NCBI RefSeq assembly: GCF_001424705.1
Contig: NZ_LMRA01000048.1
Coordinates: 124,001-188,000, forward strand
DNA: 64,000 bases
Origin: Methylobacterium sp. Leaf465
GTDB taxonomy: Bacteria; Pseudomonadota; Alphaproteobacteria; Rhizobiales; Beijerinckiaceae
Reading direction: 5' to 3'
Below are positions 51,185 through 59,884 of this stretch, one piece after another. Under the pieces are notes generated by a model. The model made no database searches, had not been told where the DNA came from, and saw only the letters and a program-made list of their open reading frames with translations. Made by a program: the position numbers and the translations under genes. Each line of letters opens with the position of its first letter. The stretch's first letter is position 1.

Positions 51185-52048
51185 TCAGGCCGCCGCGAGG
51201 CGGCGGGCGATGAGATAGAGGCCGACCAGGACGGCCACGGCGAAGAAGCCGTCGAGGCGATCCATGACGCCGCCATGGCCGGGAATGGAACGGCCCGAAT
51301 CCTTCACGCCGTAGCGGCGCTTGAGGGCGGATTCCACGAGATCCCCGCCCTGGCTCAGGATGGAGGCGGTGGCGCTGACGAGGGCGACGAGGGCGAGCGA
51401 GGTGGTCGCGAGGTCGCTCCAGCCATGGTCGCGCGCGACCATCACCAGGGCGACACCAGCCAACGTGCCCGCCGCGAGGCCGCCGAGCGCCCCGGACCAG
51501 GTCTTCTTCGGGCTGACCTTCGGCATCAGCTTCGGGCCGCCGAAAGTCCGGCCAGTGAAGTAAGCGATGATGTCGGTGGACCAGACCACGGCGAACATCC
51601 AGGCCGGTCCCAGGAGGCCGATGGCCGGATCGTCGCGCAGGGCGGTGGGAACCAAGGCGATCACCGCCGAGCTGGCCAGGCCCGCGAGGGCCCGCCCCCG
51701 TCCCGCTCCGCCGCGGGCCACGGCCGCCACGAGGACCGCCCCGACGGCGCCGACCCCGAGGGCGATCCCGAGCGGCGCGTCGCCGTGCAGGCAGAGGACG
51801 AGGCCGAACAGCGTCGCGGCAGTCAGCGCCAGGACGAGACGCCGGGGCACGACCGCGCTCATGCCGATCCACTCGGCCGCGAAGACGATCCCGGCGGCGA
51901 GCCAGATCACCGCGAAGGGCCAGCCGCCGAGGACGAGGGCGGAGAGCACGATCGCGCCGAGCAGGATGGCCGACACCAGGCGGGTGTGGAACTCGCGGCT
52001 GGCGAGGAGGCCGCGCTGCGAGGCGGGTGCCGCCTCTCCGGGTGCCAT
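51185..52048 (-). CDS. cdsA: Phosphatidate cytidylyltransferase CdsA
   Basis: A 287-residue multi-pass membrane enzyme making CDP-diacylglycerol. The C-terminal signature SIPGHGGVMDRLDGFFAVA and the preceding FGGPKLMPKVSPKKTWSGALGG segment (split FGGPKLMPKVSP / KKTWSGALGG) identify it. The ATG at 52048 begins 2 bp after the uppS stop. Confidence 0.94.
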   Translation of the reverse strand: MAPGEAAPASQRGLLASREFHTRLVSAILLGAIVLSALVLGGWPFAVIWLAAGIVFAAEWIGMSAVVPRRLVLALTAATLFGLVLCLHGDAPLGIALGVGAVGAVLVAAVARGGAGRGRALAGLASSAVIALVPTALRDDPAIGLLGPAWMFAVVWSTDIIAYFTGRTFGGPKLMPKVSPKKTWSGALGGLAAGTLAGVALVMVARDHGWSDLATTSLALVALVSATASILSQGGDLVESALKRRYGVKDSGRSIPGHGGVMDRLDGFFAVAVLVGLYLIARRLAAA

Positions 52049-52050
52049 GA

Positions 52051-52884
52051 TCAGCCGGCCTTGCCGCTGAGGCCGCCGAAGCGACGGTCGCGGCGGTGAT
52101 ACTCGTCGACGGCGGCGCGGAAGGCGGCATGGTCGAAATCCGGCCAGAACTCCGGCACGATCACGTATTCCGCATAGGCCGTCTGCCAGGTCAGGAAGTT
52201 CGACAGGCGCTGCTCGCCGGAGGTGCGGATCACGAGATCCGGGTCCGGGATGCCCGTGGTGTCGAGGGCGCCCGTGAGTACGTCGAGATCGATGGCATCG
52301 GGTGCGAGCCGTCCCGCCGCCACGTCCCGGGCCAGGCTGCGGACCGCCCGCAGGATTTCCTGCCGGCCGCCGTAGTTGAACGCCACGATGAGGGTCAGGC
52401 CCGTATTGGCCCGGGTGCGCTGCTCGGCCTCGTCGAGCAATCCGGCGATGTCCGCCGGCAGGCCTTCGCGCTCGCCGATGATGCGGATGCGCACGTTGTT
52501 GCCGTGGAGATCCGCCAGGTCGCGGCGGACGAAGAGCTTCATCAGACCCATGAGGTCCGCGACCTCGGCAGGCGGCCGCCGCCAGTTCTCGGAGGAGAAG
52601 CTGTAGATCGTCAGGTAGCGCACGCCGAGTTCGATGGCGGAGCGCACGGCGCGCCGGACCGCCTCGACGCCACGCCGATGCCCCTCGACCCGTGGCAGGC
52701 CGCGATCGGCGGCCCAGCGGCCGTTCCCGTCCATGATGATGGCGACGTGCGTCGGGGGCGCCGCCAGGGCAGGCAGGGGCGCGCCCGGATACACCGCCGC
52801 AGCGGTCTCCGCCGCGCCCAGCGCGACGTCCGTGCCGTGCACCCGCGCCGTCTCGATCTGACGCGCGCCTTCTGAGCGACCCAA
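52051..52884 (-). CDS. uppS: Isoprenyl (undecaprenyl) diphosphate synthase UppS
   Basis: A cis-prenyltransferase of about 277 residues. The catalytic IIMDGNGRWA, the GHRRG motif, SFSSENWRRP and the C-terminal DLVIRTSGEQRLSNFLTWQTAYAE (split DLVIRTSGEQRLSNF / LTWQTAYAE) are intact. An unusual 40-50 residue Ala-rich N-terminal extension precedes HVAIIMDGNG. The start is uncertain: TTG at 52884 has GGGGGAG upstream, while GTG at 52920 would give 289 residues and GTG at 52842 would shorten it. It lies between frr and cdsA as usual. Confidence 0.9.
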   Translation of the reverse strand: MGRSEGARQIETARVHGTDVALGAAETAAAVYPGAPLPALAAPPTHVAIIMDGNGRWAADRGLPRVEGHRRGVEAVRRAVRSAIELGVRYLTIYSFSSENWRRPPAEVADLMGLMKLFVRRDLADLHGNNVRIRIIGEREGLPADIAGLLDEAEQRTRANTGLTLIVAFNYGGRQEILRAVRSLARDVAAGRLAPDAIDLDVLTGALDTTGIPDPDLVIRTSGEQRLSNFLTWQTAYAEYVIVPEFWPDFDHAAFRAAVDEYHRRDRRFGGLSGKAG

Positions 52885-52947
52885 CGCGCTTCTCCCCCAA
52901 CCGTCTCTCGTGCCGATCACACGTGGCCCCGATCCCGATCCGGGATC

Positions 52948-53514
52948 CTAGACCTGCATGATCTCCTTCTCCTTGGCGGCGAGCACGCCGTCGATCTCGG
53001 CGATGAACTGGTCGGTGGCCTTCTGGACCTCGCCGGCCTGACGCTTCTCGTCATCCTCGCTGATCGCGCCGTCCTTCTCCAGCTTCTTGAGATGGTCCAG
53101 ACCGTCCCGGCGGACGTGGCGGACGGCGACGCGCGCTTCCTCGGTGTACTTGTGCGCGACCTTGACCATCTCCTTGCGGCGCTGCTCGTTCATCTCGGGC
53201 ACGCGCAGGCGGATGGTCTGGCCCTCGGTCTGCGGGTTCATGCCGAGGTCGGATTCCCGGATCGCCTTCTCGACGGCGGCGATCATGCCGCGGTCCCAGA
53301 CCGAGATGCTGAGAAGACGGGGCTCGGGCACGCTCACCGTCGCCACCTGCGCCATGGGCATCATCGCCCCGTAGGCATCGACCTGGATCGGATCGAGGAT
53401 GCTCGGGGTCGCGCGGCCGGTCCGGAGCGATCCGAGATCCCCCTTCAGCGACGTCACGGCGCCCTGCATGCGACGCTTGAGGTCATTCAGGTCGAATTCT
53501 GGAATGGCTGCCAT
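52948..53514 (-). CDS. frr: Ribosome recycling factor
   Basis: A 188-residue protein of standard length that splits post-termination ribosomes with EF-G. LRTGRATPSILDPIQVDAYG, VPEMNEQRRKEMVKVAHKYTEEARVAVRHVRRDGLDHLKKLEKDG (the core triple helix, seen in parts) and EIDGVLAAKEKEIM at the C-terminus are typical. It is separated from pyrH by 563 bp, a larger gap than in most genomes. Confidence 0.96.
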   Translation of the reverse strand: MAAIPEFDLNDLKRRMQGAVTSLKGDLGSLRTGRATPSILDPIQVDAYGAMMPMAQVATVSVPEPRLLSISVWDRGMIAAVEKAIRESDLGMNPQTEGQTIRLRVPEMNEQRRKEMVKVAHKYTEEARVAVRHVRRDGLDHLKKLEKDGAISEDDEKRQAGEVQKATDQFIAEIDGVLAAKEKEIMQV

Positions 53515-54077
53515 GCTGGACTATCCCGACGCGAACTTGAGGGAATGGGTCGGGCCGCCGGGGCCCGTTCGTGGGCCTCAATGAACCAAAATCCAGTGGG
53601 TCGCAAATGGCGTTCGTGTCGTTGGGGCAGGAAACGCCCGGGCCGGGCGGGCGCGCTGCGGGCCCGAGCCTTCCCAGCCTCCACTGCAGCCGGTCCGAAG
53701 CGCGGCACGCCCTGGCTTCCCCCGACATCGGCGCGGGCGCGCAGGCGGGCAGACGCGGGCCGCGGACAGCGGGATCGGATCGAATCGCCGCAGCGGATGG
53801 AGAGTCTCACGGGCGTGCGGCGCGACCGGCATCCCCGACCCTACGCCCGGGGACGTCGCACGGCTCGATCGGCGCCCGACCGCCGTGGCGGCGATGCGCC
53901 GCAAGACGCTTGCGCCGCGCCGGCGACCTGAGCTCCTCCGGGGCTTCAAGAGATCGCCGGCCGCCCGACCCGGCGACAGGCTCGCGAACCCCTGATCAAG
54001 ATCGGGCGCCACAGCCGGAAGGACATCGGCGACGTCCGCAGGCGTCGCCCACCGAAAGGCCGCGACCGCAGTGATGC
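53515..54077. other. 563-bp non-coding stretch between pyrH and frr, with one hairpin
   Basis: No supported gene. The open frames here have composition typical of antisense or random high-GC reading (Arg/Pro/Gly-rich) and no ribosome site. A 7-bp stem GGCGACG-N8-CGTCGCC at 54028-54049 lies 29 bp after the pyrH stop and may be a weak terminator. An AT-richer patch at 53580-53620 could hold the frr promoter. Nothing else recognised. Confidence 0.5.
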
Positions 54078-54800
54078 CTAGGGGACGACCTGGGTCGCCG
54101 GGGCACCGCCCGTGAGGATCGCCAGGATCGAGCTCGGCGCATGGACGGACCCGACGACGATCGACAGGCGGCTCTCGCGGGCGAGCGCGAAGGCGGCGGT
54201 GTCCATCACCTTGAGGTCGCGGGCGATGGCCTCGTCATGGGTCAGCCGGTCGTAGCGCGTGGCGGTGGGGTCGCGGTTCGGATCGGCCGAATAGACGCCG
54301 TCCACCTGCGTGGCCTTCAGCACCGCGTCGCAGCGCAGCTCGGCCGCCCGCAGGACGGCGGCGGTGTCGGTGGTGAAGAACGGGTTTCCGGTGCCGCCCG
54401 CGAGGACGACCACCTGGCCCTTGTCGAGGTGGTGCAGGGCCGGTTGGCGCGCATAGGTCTCGCAGATGGTCGGCATCGAGACCGCCGACATCGTACGCGC
54501 CGGGACGCCTGCAGCGTTCAGAGCCGTTTCCAGCGCCAGGGAGTTCATCACGGTCGCCATCATCCCGAGGGAATCGCCGGTGGCCCGGTCGATCCAGCCC
54601 GCCGCCGAGATGCGGGCACCGCGGATCATGTTGCCGCCGCCGACCACCAGGGCGATCTGCACGCCGGCCTCGCGGGTGCGGGCGATGTCGTCGGCGATGC
54701 CCGCCAGGGTCGGGGGATGCAGCCAGTACCCGTCCGGTGCGGCCAGCGCCTCGCCGGAGAGTTTCACGAGGACGCGGCGAAACGGTGTGGTCTCCGGCAT
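54078..54800 (-). CDS. pyrH: UMP kinase PyrH
   Basis: A 240-residue amino-acid-kinase-fold enzyme phosphorylating UMP. KLSGEALA near the start, VVGGGNMIRGARIS, VVVLAGGTGNPFFTTDTAA and KATQVDGVYSADPNRDPTATRYDRLTHDEA (in parts) mark the phosphate and nucleotide sites. It follows tsf after 167 bp that contain a strong hairpin. Confidence 0.96.
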   Translation of the reverse strand: MPETTPFRRVLVKLSGEALAAPDGYWLHPPTLAGIADDIARTREAGVQIALVVGGGNMIRGARISAAGWIDRATGDSLGMMATVMNSLALETALNAAGVPARTMSAVSMPTICETYARQPALHHLDKGQVVVLAGGTGNPFFTTDTAAVLRAAELRCDAVLKATQVDGVYSADPNRDPTATRYDRLTHDEAIARDLKVMDTAAFALARESRLSIVVGSVHAPSSILAILTGGAPATQVVP

Positions 54801-54891
54801 CGAGCCAGTCCCCTCTAACCCGGCCTGGATCAGGTCGGGGAGCCAATCGGAAGCGGAGGGGTGTCTAGCCCAAGGGAGGCCGGAACGTCGA

Positions 54892-54919
54892 GGGGCGGCG
54901 GCATTCCTGCCGCCGCCCC
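54892..54919 (-). terminator. Strong hairpin between tsf and pyrH
   Basis: GGGGCGGCGGCA (54892-54903), loop TTCC and TGCCGCCGCCCC (54908-54919) form a perfect 12-bp stem, 48 bp after the tsf stop. Very stable. Only a short TT tail on the plus side and none on the minus side, so termination would be by a GC-rich stem alone. Confidence 0.55.
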
Positions 54920-54967
54920 TTGGACGATTCCCTGGTTTCCGCGGGGCCTTACCCGGGACGGTCCGGC

Positions 54968-55891
54968 TCAGCCGCGGGCGGCGGCGGCCACCTCGGAGGC
55001 GAAATCGGGCGCCTCCTCCTTCTCGATACCCTCGCCGAGGGCGTAGCGCACGAAGGCGGCGAGCTTGACCGGCGCGCCGGCCTTGCCCTCGGCCTCCTTC
55101 AGCACCTGGGAGATGGTCTTGGAGCCGTCATGCACGAAGGGCTGCTCCAGGAGGGTGACCTCCTTGTAGTAGCTCTTCAAACCGCTCTCGACGATCTTGG
55201 CGAGCACGTTCTCGGGCTTGCCGGCATTCTTCTCGCGCAGGATGTTGATCTCGCGGTCGAGGGTCGCCTGATCGACGCCGGCGGCGTCCAGCGCCACTGG
55301 GTTGGTGGCGGCGACGTGCATGGCGATCTGACGGCCGAGGGTGGATAGCACCTCGACGTCGCCCTCGGACTCGAGCGCGACGAGCACGCCGATCTTGCCG
55401 AGGCCCTCGACCACCTGGCCGTGGACGTAGGAGGCGATCACGCCCTTGGTCACGTCGAGCTTGGCGACGCGGCGCAGTGTCATGTTCTCGCCGATGGTGG
55501 CGATGAGGTTGGCGAGGCTCTCCTTGACCGTGGTCGCGGCGCCGGGGAACGTAGCGGCTTCGAGGCCGTCCAGCGTGCCGTCGGTGTTGAGCGCGAGCTT
55601 GGCGGCCTCGCGGGCGAAGGCCTGGAAGCTGTCGTTGCGTGCGACGAAGTCCGTCTCGGAGTTCACCTCGACGATCGCGGCGTGGTGGCCGGCGGACTCG
55701 ACGGCGACCAGACCCTCGGCGGCCACGCGGCCGGCCTTCTTGGCGGCCTTGGCGAGGCCCTTCTTGCGCAGCCAGTCGACGGCGGCTTCGATGTCACCAT
55801 CGGTCTCGTTGAGCGCGCCCTTGCAGTCCATCATGCCCGCGCCGGTCTTCTCGCGGAGCTCTTTCACCAGTGCGGCGGTGATGTTGGCCAT
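54968..55891 (-). CDS. tsf: Elongation factor Ts
   Basis: A 307-residue nucleotide-exchange factor for EF-Tu. The N-terminal VKELREKTGAGMMDCKGALNE, then DWLRKKGLAKAAKKAGRVAAEG and NSETDFVARNDSF are diagnostic. It lies 185 bp after rpsB, separated by several hairpins, the usual order. Confidence 0.97.
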   Translation of the reverse strand: MANITAALVKELREKTGAGMMDCKGALNETDGDIEAAVDWLRKKGLAKAAKKAGRVAAEGLVAVESAGHHAAIVEVNSETDFVARNDSFQAFAREAAKLALNTDGTLDGLEAATFPGAATTVKESLANLIATIGENMTLRRVAKLDVTKGVIASYVHGQVVEGLGKIGVLVALESEGDVEVLSTLGRQIAMHVAATNPVALDAAGVDQATLDREINILREKNAGKPENVLAKIVESGLKSYYKEVTLLEQPFVHDGSKTISQVLKEAEGKAGAPVKLAAFVRYALGEGIEKEEAPDFASEVAAAARG

Positions 55892-55925
55892 GGCGGGTCC
55901 TTTCCGTGTCTTGTCGGATGCGAAA

Positions 55926-56068
55926 CCTTCCCGCGGGAAGGCTTCTGAAGCGAACGGGTTCAGCGAAGCTGAGTCTTTTGAAGCGACTGAGCCCGGCGCT
56001 CTTGGAAAGCACCGGGCTTCAGGAAGCAGTGTCCGATCTGGCGACGGCGGCCCGATGACGGGCCGCCG
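55926..56068 (-). other. Multi-hairpin rpsB-tsf intergenic region
   Basis: Three inverted repeats occur in order after the rpsB stop. A 10-bp stem CGGCGGCCCG-ATGA-CGGGCCGCCG is at 56045-56068. An 11-bp stem with one GU pair is at 55990-56018. A perfect 16-bp palindrome CCTTCCCGCGGGAAGG is at 55926-55941, followed on the minus strand by TTT. They probably control read-through from rpsB into tsf, giving unequal amounts of S2 and EF-Ts. Confidence 0.55.
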
Positions 56069-56076
56069 CAGCGGGA

Positions 56077-57144
56077 TCAGGCGGCAGCGGCAGCCTCGAC
56101 GAAGCCGCGGGCCTGGTCGACCCAGCCGTCGCGACCGATGCGGCCGTTCAGCTTCAGGTCGGCATCGACCTTGGCGACGTCGTCGGCGCTCATGGAGGCC
56201 AGCTGCCAGTAGTGGTAGATGCCGGCTTCGTTGAGCTTCTGCACGATCTGCGGGCCGGCGCCGTGGAGCTTGGACAGGTCGTCGGGCGCGCCGCGGGGGG
56301 CCGAGAGCAGCTCGAAGTGCTCGGTGGACTCGACGAGGGCGGCGACGTCGGCCTGGTTGACCGAGCCCGACTCGACGGAGGTCGCGCCGTCGTCGTTCGC
56401 CGGCAGCTCCTCGGCGACCGGCTCCTCGGAGGCGCCGAGATCGATGCCCATCGAGCCCTGACCGCGCGAGATGCCGTCGATGGCGGCGCGGGCGATCAGG
56501 TCGCAGTACAGGGCGATGGCGCGGCCGGCGTCATCGTTGGCGGGAACGACGTAGGTGATGCCGTCCGGGTTGCAGTTGGTGTCGACGATGGCCGCCACCG
56601 GGATCCCGAGGCGCTGGGCCTCCTTGATCGCCAGCTGCTCCTTGTTGGTGTCGATCACGAACAGCAGGTCCGGCACGCCGCCCATGTCCTTAATGCCGCC
56701 GAGCGCCTTCTCGAGCTTGTCCTTCTCGCGGGCCAGCATCAGGCGCTCCTTCTTGGTGAGGCCCTGGGCCCCGCCGTCGAGGGTCTCGTCGACCTTGCGC
56801 AGGCGCTGGATCGAGCCCGAGATGGTCTTCCAGTTGGTCAGCATGCCGCCGAGCCAACGGGAGTTGACGTAGTACTGGGCCGAGCGCTTGGCCGCCTCGG
56901 CGATGGTGTCGGCCGCCTGGCGCTTGGTGCCGACGAACAGCACGCGGCCGCCCTTGGCGACGGTGTCGCTCACCGCCTGAAGGGCCTGGTGGAGGGCCGG
57001 CACGGTCTGGGCGAGATCAATGATGTGGATATTGTTGCGCGTCCCGAAAATGTAGGACTGCATCTTCGGGTTCCAGCGGTGGGCCTGGTGTCCGAAGTGG
57101 GCGCCGGCCTCGAGAAGCTGACGCATGGTGAAATCGACGGCCAT
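56077..57144 (-). CDS. rpsB: Ribosomal protein S2 with C-terminal helix-hairpin-helix extension
   Basis: A 355-residue S2 protein; typical bacterial S2 is about 240. The first 235 residues carry standard S2 features: MRQLLEAGAHFGHQAHRWNPKM, VGTKRQAADTIAEAA, YVNSRWLGGMLTNWKTI and VDTNCNPDGITYVVPANDDAGRAI (in parts). An acidic linker follows, then about 65 residues (DDLSKLHGAGPQIVQKLNEAGIYHYWQL onward, in parts) that form a helix-hairpin-helix like the C-terminal tails of L21 and NuoE in the same bacterial group. The ATG at 57144 has GGAGAG upstream. Confidence 0.96.
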   Translation of the reverse strand: MAVDFTMRQLLEAGAHFGHQAHRWNPKMQSYIFGTRNNIHIIDLAQTVPALHQALQAVSDTVAKGGRVLFVGTKRQAADTIAEAAKRSAQYYVNSRWLGGMLTNWKTISGSIQRLRKVDETLDGGAQGLTKKERLMLAREKDKLEKALGGIKDMGGVPDLLFVIDTNKEQLAIKEAQRLGIPVAAIVDTNCNPDGITYVVPANDDAGRAIALYCDLIARAAIDGISRGQGSMGIDLGASEEPVAEELPANDDGATSVESGSVNQADVAALVESTEHFELLSAPRGAPDDLSKLHGAGPQIVQKLNEAGIYHYWQLASMSADDVAKVDADLKLNGRIGRDGWVDQARGFVEAAAAA

Positions 57145-57217
57145 GTCTTTTGTACTCTCCGGTTGGTACCGCCGCGGAGGAAGCGATCGCGCCCGAGGGA
57201 CGACGACCACCGGAAAC

Positions 57218-57237
57218 GCCTCATTCAGGCATGAGGC
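57218..57237 (-). other. Leader hairpin of rpsB mRNA
   Basis: GCCTCAT and ATGAGGC pair over a 6-base loop within the roughly 110-nt leader that the proposed promoter would give. S2 is known to repress its own synthesis in other bacteria through its leader; whether this stem is that site is speculative. Confidence 0.3.
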
Positions 57238-57262
57238 CGGCTCCGCGTGTGGAATGGGCGGG

Positions 57263-57291
57263 GCCTTAACAGAGCCCGGCCGCCGAGGCAA
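57263..57291 (-). promoter_or_regulatory. rpsB promoter
   Basis: On the minus strand TTGCCT (57291-57286) and TAAGGC (57268-57263) have a 17-bp spacer. The predicted start is about 57256, roughly 112 nt before the rpsB ATG. Confidence 0.5.
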
Positions 57292-57312
57292 GGTTCGCCG
57301 GGGCGGTCGATC

Positions 57313-57687
57313 TCACCGGATCGACGCCGCGATCGCCTGCTGGATCGCCTGGATGTTGGCGCCGCGCTTGAGGGTCTTGCGGATCGGCTCGCCCCGGCCC
57401 GACACCCAGATCGCCAGTTCAGAATCGAGGTCGAAGCTGCCCGCCGTCTCCACCGAGAACGACGTGATCGCCCGGTAGGGCACGGTCAGGTACGAGACCT
57501 TCCGGCCGGTGAGGCCCTGCTTGTCCACCAGGATCAGGCGCCGGTCCGTGAACACGATGAGGTCGCGCAGGATCCGGAAGGCGACCTGCACCGGCTCGCC
57601 CTCGGTGAGGATGCCGGCCATCTGCTGGTTGACCTCCGCCGGCGAGAGATCGCTGCCGTGGCCGAGCAGTCCATCGAGAAAACCCAT
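57313..57687 (-). CDS. PH-domain protein (YvbH-type)
   Basis: A 124-residue soluble protein of the bacterial pleckstrin-homology family (PF08000-like). Features are LRDLIVFTDRRLILVDKQGLTGRKVSYLTVPYRAITSFSVETAG (seen in parts) and a C-terminal helix ANIQAIQQAIAASI. The ATG at 57687 begins MGFLDGLLGH. Ligand and function unknown. It is divergent from pdxJ (95 bp) and upstream of rpsB on the same strand. Confidence 0.85.
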   Translation of the reverse strand: MGFLDGLLGHGSDLSPAEVNQQMAGILTEGEPVQVAFRILRDLIVFTDRRLILVDKQGLTGRKVSYLTVPYRAITSFSVETAGSFDLDSELAIWVSGRGEPIRKTLKRGANIQAIQQAIAASIR

Positions 57688-57782
57688 CGCGCGCCGTATC
57701 CCCCTGAAGCCTCGCCGCACCTATGTAGGGGCGCGTCCGCCGTTCCGTCAGGGCGCCACGCCCGTGCCCGGAGTCCGCCTCC

Positions 57783-58544
57783 ATGTCCTTTCCTACCTCT
57801 CGGCCGAGCCGCCTCCGGCTCGGCGTCAACATCGACCACGTCGCGACCGTGCGGAACGCCCGCGGCGGCACGGCGCCCGATCCGATTCGCGCGGCCCGCG
57901 AGGCGGTCGCGGCGGGAGCGGATGGGATCACGGCGCATCTGCGCGAGGACCGGCGGCACATCCGCGACGCCGACATGGAGACGCTGGCGCGCATCCTGAC
58001 GGTGCCGCTCAATTTCGAGATGGCGGCCACCGACGAGATGATCGCGATGGCGATCCGGCTGAAGCCGCATGCCGCCTGTCTGGTGCCGGAGAAGCGGGCG
58101 GAGCGCACCACCGAGGGCGGCCTCGACATCATCGGCGGCCATGACGCCCTGCAACCCCGCATCGCCCGCCTATCCGAGGCCGGCATCCGGGTCTCGCTCT
58201 TCGTCGAGCCGGACGAGGCAGTGATGGAGGCGGCCCGCCGGCTCGGGGCGCCGGTGGTCGAGCTCCATACCGGCAGCTACTGCGAGGCGGTGGCCGAGGG
58301 CGACGCCACGCGCACGGCGCACGAGCTCGACCGCATCGCCCGGGCGGCCACCTACGGGGCGGGACTCGGCCTGGAGGTCCATGCCGGTCACGGCCTGGCC
58401 CTCGACAGCGTCGGTCCGGTGGCGGCCCTGCCGGAGATTGCCGAGCTGAACATCGGCCACGCGCTCATCGGCGAAGCGATCTTCGTCGGCCTGCCCCAGG
58501 CGATCCGCGACCTGCGCGCTGCCATGGACGCGGCCCGGGCATGA
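57783..58544 (+). CDS. pdxJ: Pyridoxine 5'-phosphate synthase PdxJ
   Basis: A 253-residue TIM-barrel enzyme that condenses 1-deoxyxylulose 5-phosphate with 3-amino-2-oxopropyl phosphate. The motifs LGVNIDHVATVRNARGG, GADGITAHLREDRRHI and VELHTGSYCEA are conserved, and the C-terminal ELNIGHALIGEAIFVGL binds phosphate. It overlaps acpS by 4 bp. Confidence 0.96.
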   Translation: MSFPTSRPSRLRLGVNIDHVATVRNARGGTAPDPIRAAREAVAAGADGITAHLREDRRHIRDADMETLARILTVPLNFEMAATDEMIAMAIRLKPHAACLVPEKRAERTTEGGLDIIGGHDALQPRIARLSEAGIRVSLFVEPDEAVMEAARRLGAPVVELHTGSYCEAVAEGDATRTAHELDRIARAATYGAGLGLEVHAGHGLALDSVGPVAALPEIAELNIGHALIGEAIFVGLPQAIRDLRAAMDAARA

Positions 58545-58954
58545 TTCTCGGCATCGGCTCCGACCTCTGCGACATCCGCCGGATCGAGAAATCGCTGGAC
58601 CGTTACGGCGAGCGCTTCACCCATCGGGTCTTCACCGATGGCGAGCGCGCCAAATGCGATGCCCGCGCGGCGCGGGCCCCCTCCTATGCCCGCCGCTTCG
58701 CCGCTAAGGAGGCCTGCGCCAAGGCGCTGGGCACCGGCATCGCCCGGGGCGTCTTCTGGCGCGACATGGAGGTGGTGAACCTGCCCGGCGGCCGTCCGAC
58801 CCTCCGCCTCACCGGGGCGGCCGCAGAGCACCTCGCCGCGATGGTCCCGGCCGGCCACGTGCCGAAGCTGCACATCACCCTCACGGACGACCCGCCCATG
58901 GCTCAGGCCTTCGTGATCATCGAGGCGGTGCCGGACAGCACGCCCGGGACTTAG
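58541..58954 (+). CDS. acpS: Holo-[acyl-carrier-protein] synthase AcpS
   Basis: A 137-residue phosphopantetheinyl transferase that activates ACP. IGSDLCDIRRIEKSLDRYG holds the Mg-binding Asp, and RRFAAKEACAKALGTGI is the second signature. The start overlaps the pdxJ stop (ATGA). Pairing of pdxJ and acpS is conserved widely. Confidence 0.96.
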   Translation: MILGIGSDLCDIRRIEKSLDRYGERFTHRVFTDGERAKCDARAARAPSYARRFAAKEACAKALGTGIARGVFWRDMEVVNLPGGRPTLRLTGAAAEHLAAMVPAGHVPKLHITLTDDPPMAQAFVIIEAVPDSTPGT

Positions 58955-59070
58955 CCGATAGCCCCCTGCGTTGCGGCGCCTTTCCGCATGGTCTATGCCG
59001 CCGGTCGACCGTCAACGACGGAAGCCGCCCGGAATCCGGGCGCGAGCGTCGGACCGGAGATGGCAGCCAG

Positions 59071-59871
59071 ATGGAACGTGCCCGCGTGGACCAGCAGACG
59101 AAGCGTGACCTGAAGGCTGCTGACACCGGCACCTGGGCGAGCATCAAGGAGACGCTGAAGGTCGGCGGCCAAGCGCTGCTGATCGCGCTGGTGGTGCGCA
59201 CGCTCCTGTTCCAGCCGTTCAACATCCCCTCGGGCTCCCTCGTTCCCACGCTTCTGATCGGCGATTACCTGTTCGTCTCAAAATATTCCTATGGCTATTC
59301 GAAGTACTCCCTGCCCTTGAGCGAGTACCTGCCCTTCACGGCCGATGGCCGGATCTGGGGCGCCGAGCCCAAGCGCGGCGACATCGCCGTGTTCAAGCTG
59401 CCCAAGGACAACGCCACCGACTACATCAAGCGCGTCATCGGCCTGCCCGGCGACAAGATCCAGATGAAGGCCGGGCTGCTCTACATCAACGACGTGCCGG
59501 TGAAGCGCGAGAAGATCGCGCCCTTCGAGACCACCGGGCCGTACGGCGAGCAGGCCAAGGCCGAGCAGTACCTCGAGACCCTGCCCAACGGCGTCACCCA
59601 CCGGGTGATCGAGCGCGACGGCGACAACGGCTACTGGGACAACACCGAGCCCTACACCGTGCCGCAAGGCCGGTTCTTCATGATGGGCGACAACCGCGAC
59701 AACTCGACGGATTCGCGCGATCTCGCCAATGTCGGCTTCGTGCCGTTCGAGAACTTCGTCGGCCGCGCGGAGATGATCTTCTTCTCCATCGACGAAGGCA
59801 CGCCGGCATGGCAGATCTGGAACTGGCCGGCGAAGGTGCGCTGGAACCGGCTGTTCACGACCATCCACTAG
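59071..59871 (+). CDS. lepB: Signal peptidase I
   Basis: A 266-residue S26 peptidase. A single N-terminal membrane segment (ALLIALVVRTLLFQPF, about residues 35-50) is followed by the catalytic Ser56 in PSGSLVPTL and Lys120 in YIKRVIGLPGD. MGDNRDNSTDSRDL is the third box. The Leu after the catalytic Ser replaces the commoner Met. It leads a lepB-rnc-era unit. Confidence 0.95.
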   Translation: MERARVDQQTKRDLKAADTGTWASIKETLKVGGQALLIALVVRTLLFQPFNIPSGSLVPTLLIGDYLFVSKYSYGYSKYSLPLSEYLPFTADGRIWGAEPKRGDIAVFKLPKDNATDYIKRVIGLPGDKIQMKAGLLYINDVPVKREKIAPFETTGPYGEQAKAEQYLETLPNGVTHRVIERDGDNGYWDNTEPYTVPQGRFFMMGDNRDNSTDSRDLANVGFVPFENFVGRAEMIFFSIDEGTPAWQIWNWPAKVRWNRLFTTIH

Positions 59872-59884
59872 GACGTTATCCATC

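Noticed and set aside
50111..52099. Long plus-strand frame opposite dxr and cdsA
   Set aside because: Antisense shadow. Both minus-strand genes have complete motifs.
53571..54074. Possible 167-residue protein between frr and pyrH
   Set aside because: Arg/Pro/Ser/Gly-rich composition without family features or a ribosome site. Typical of random high-GC sequence.
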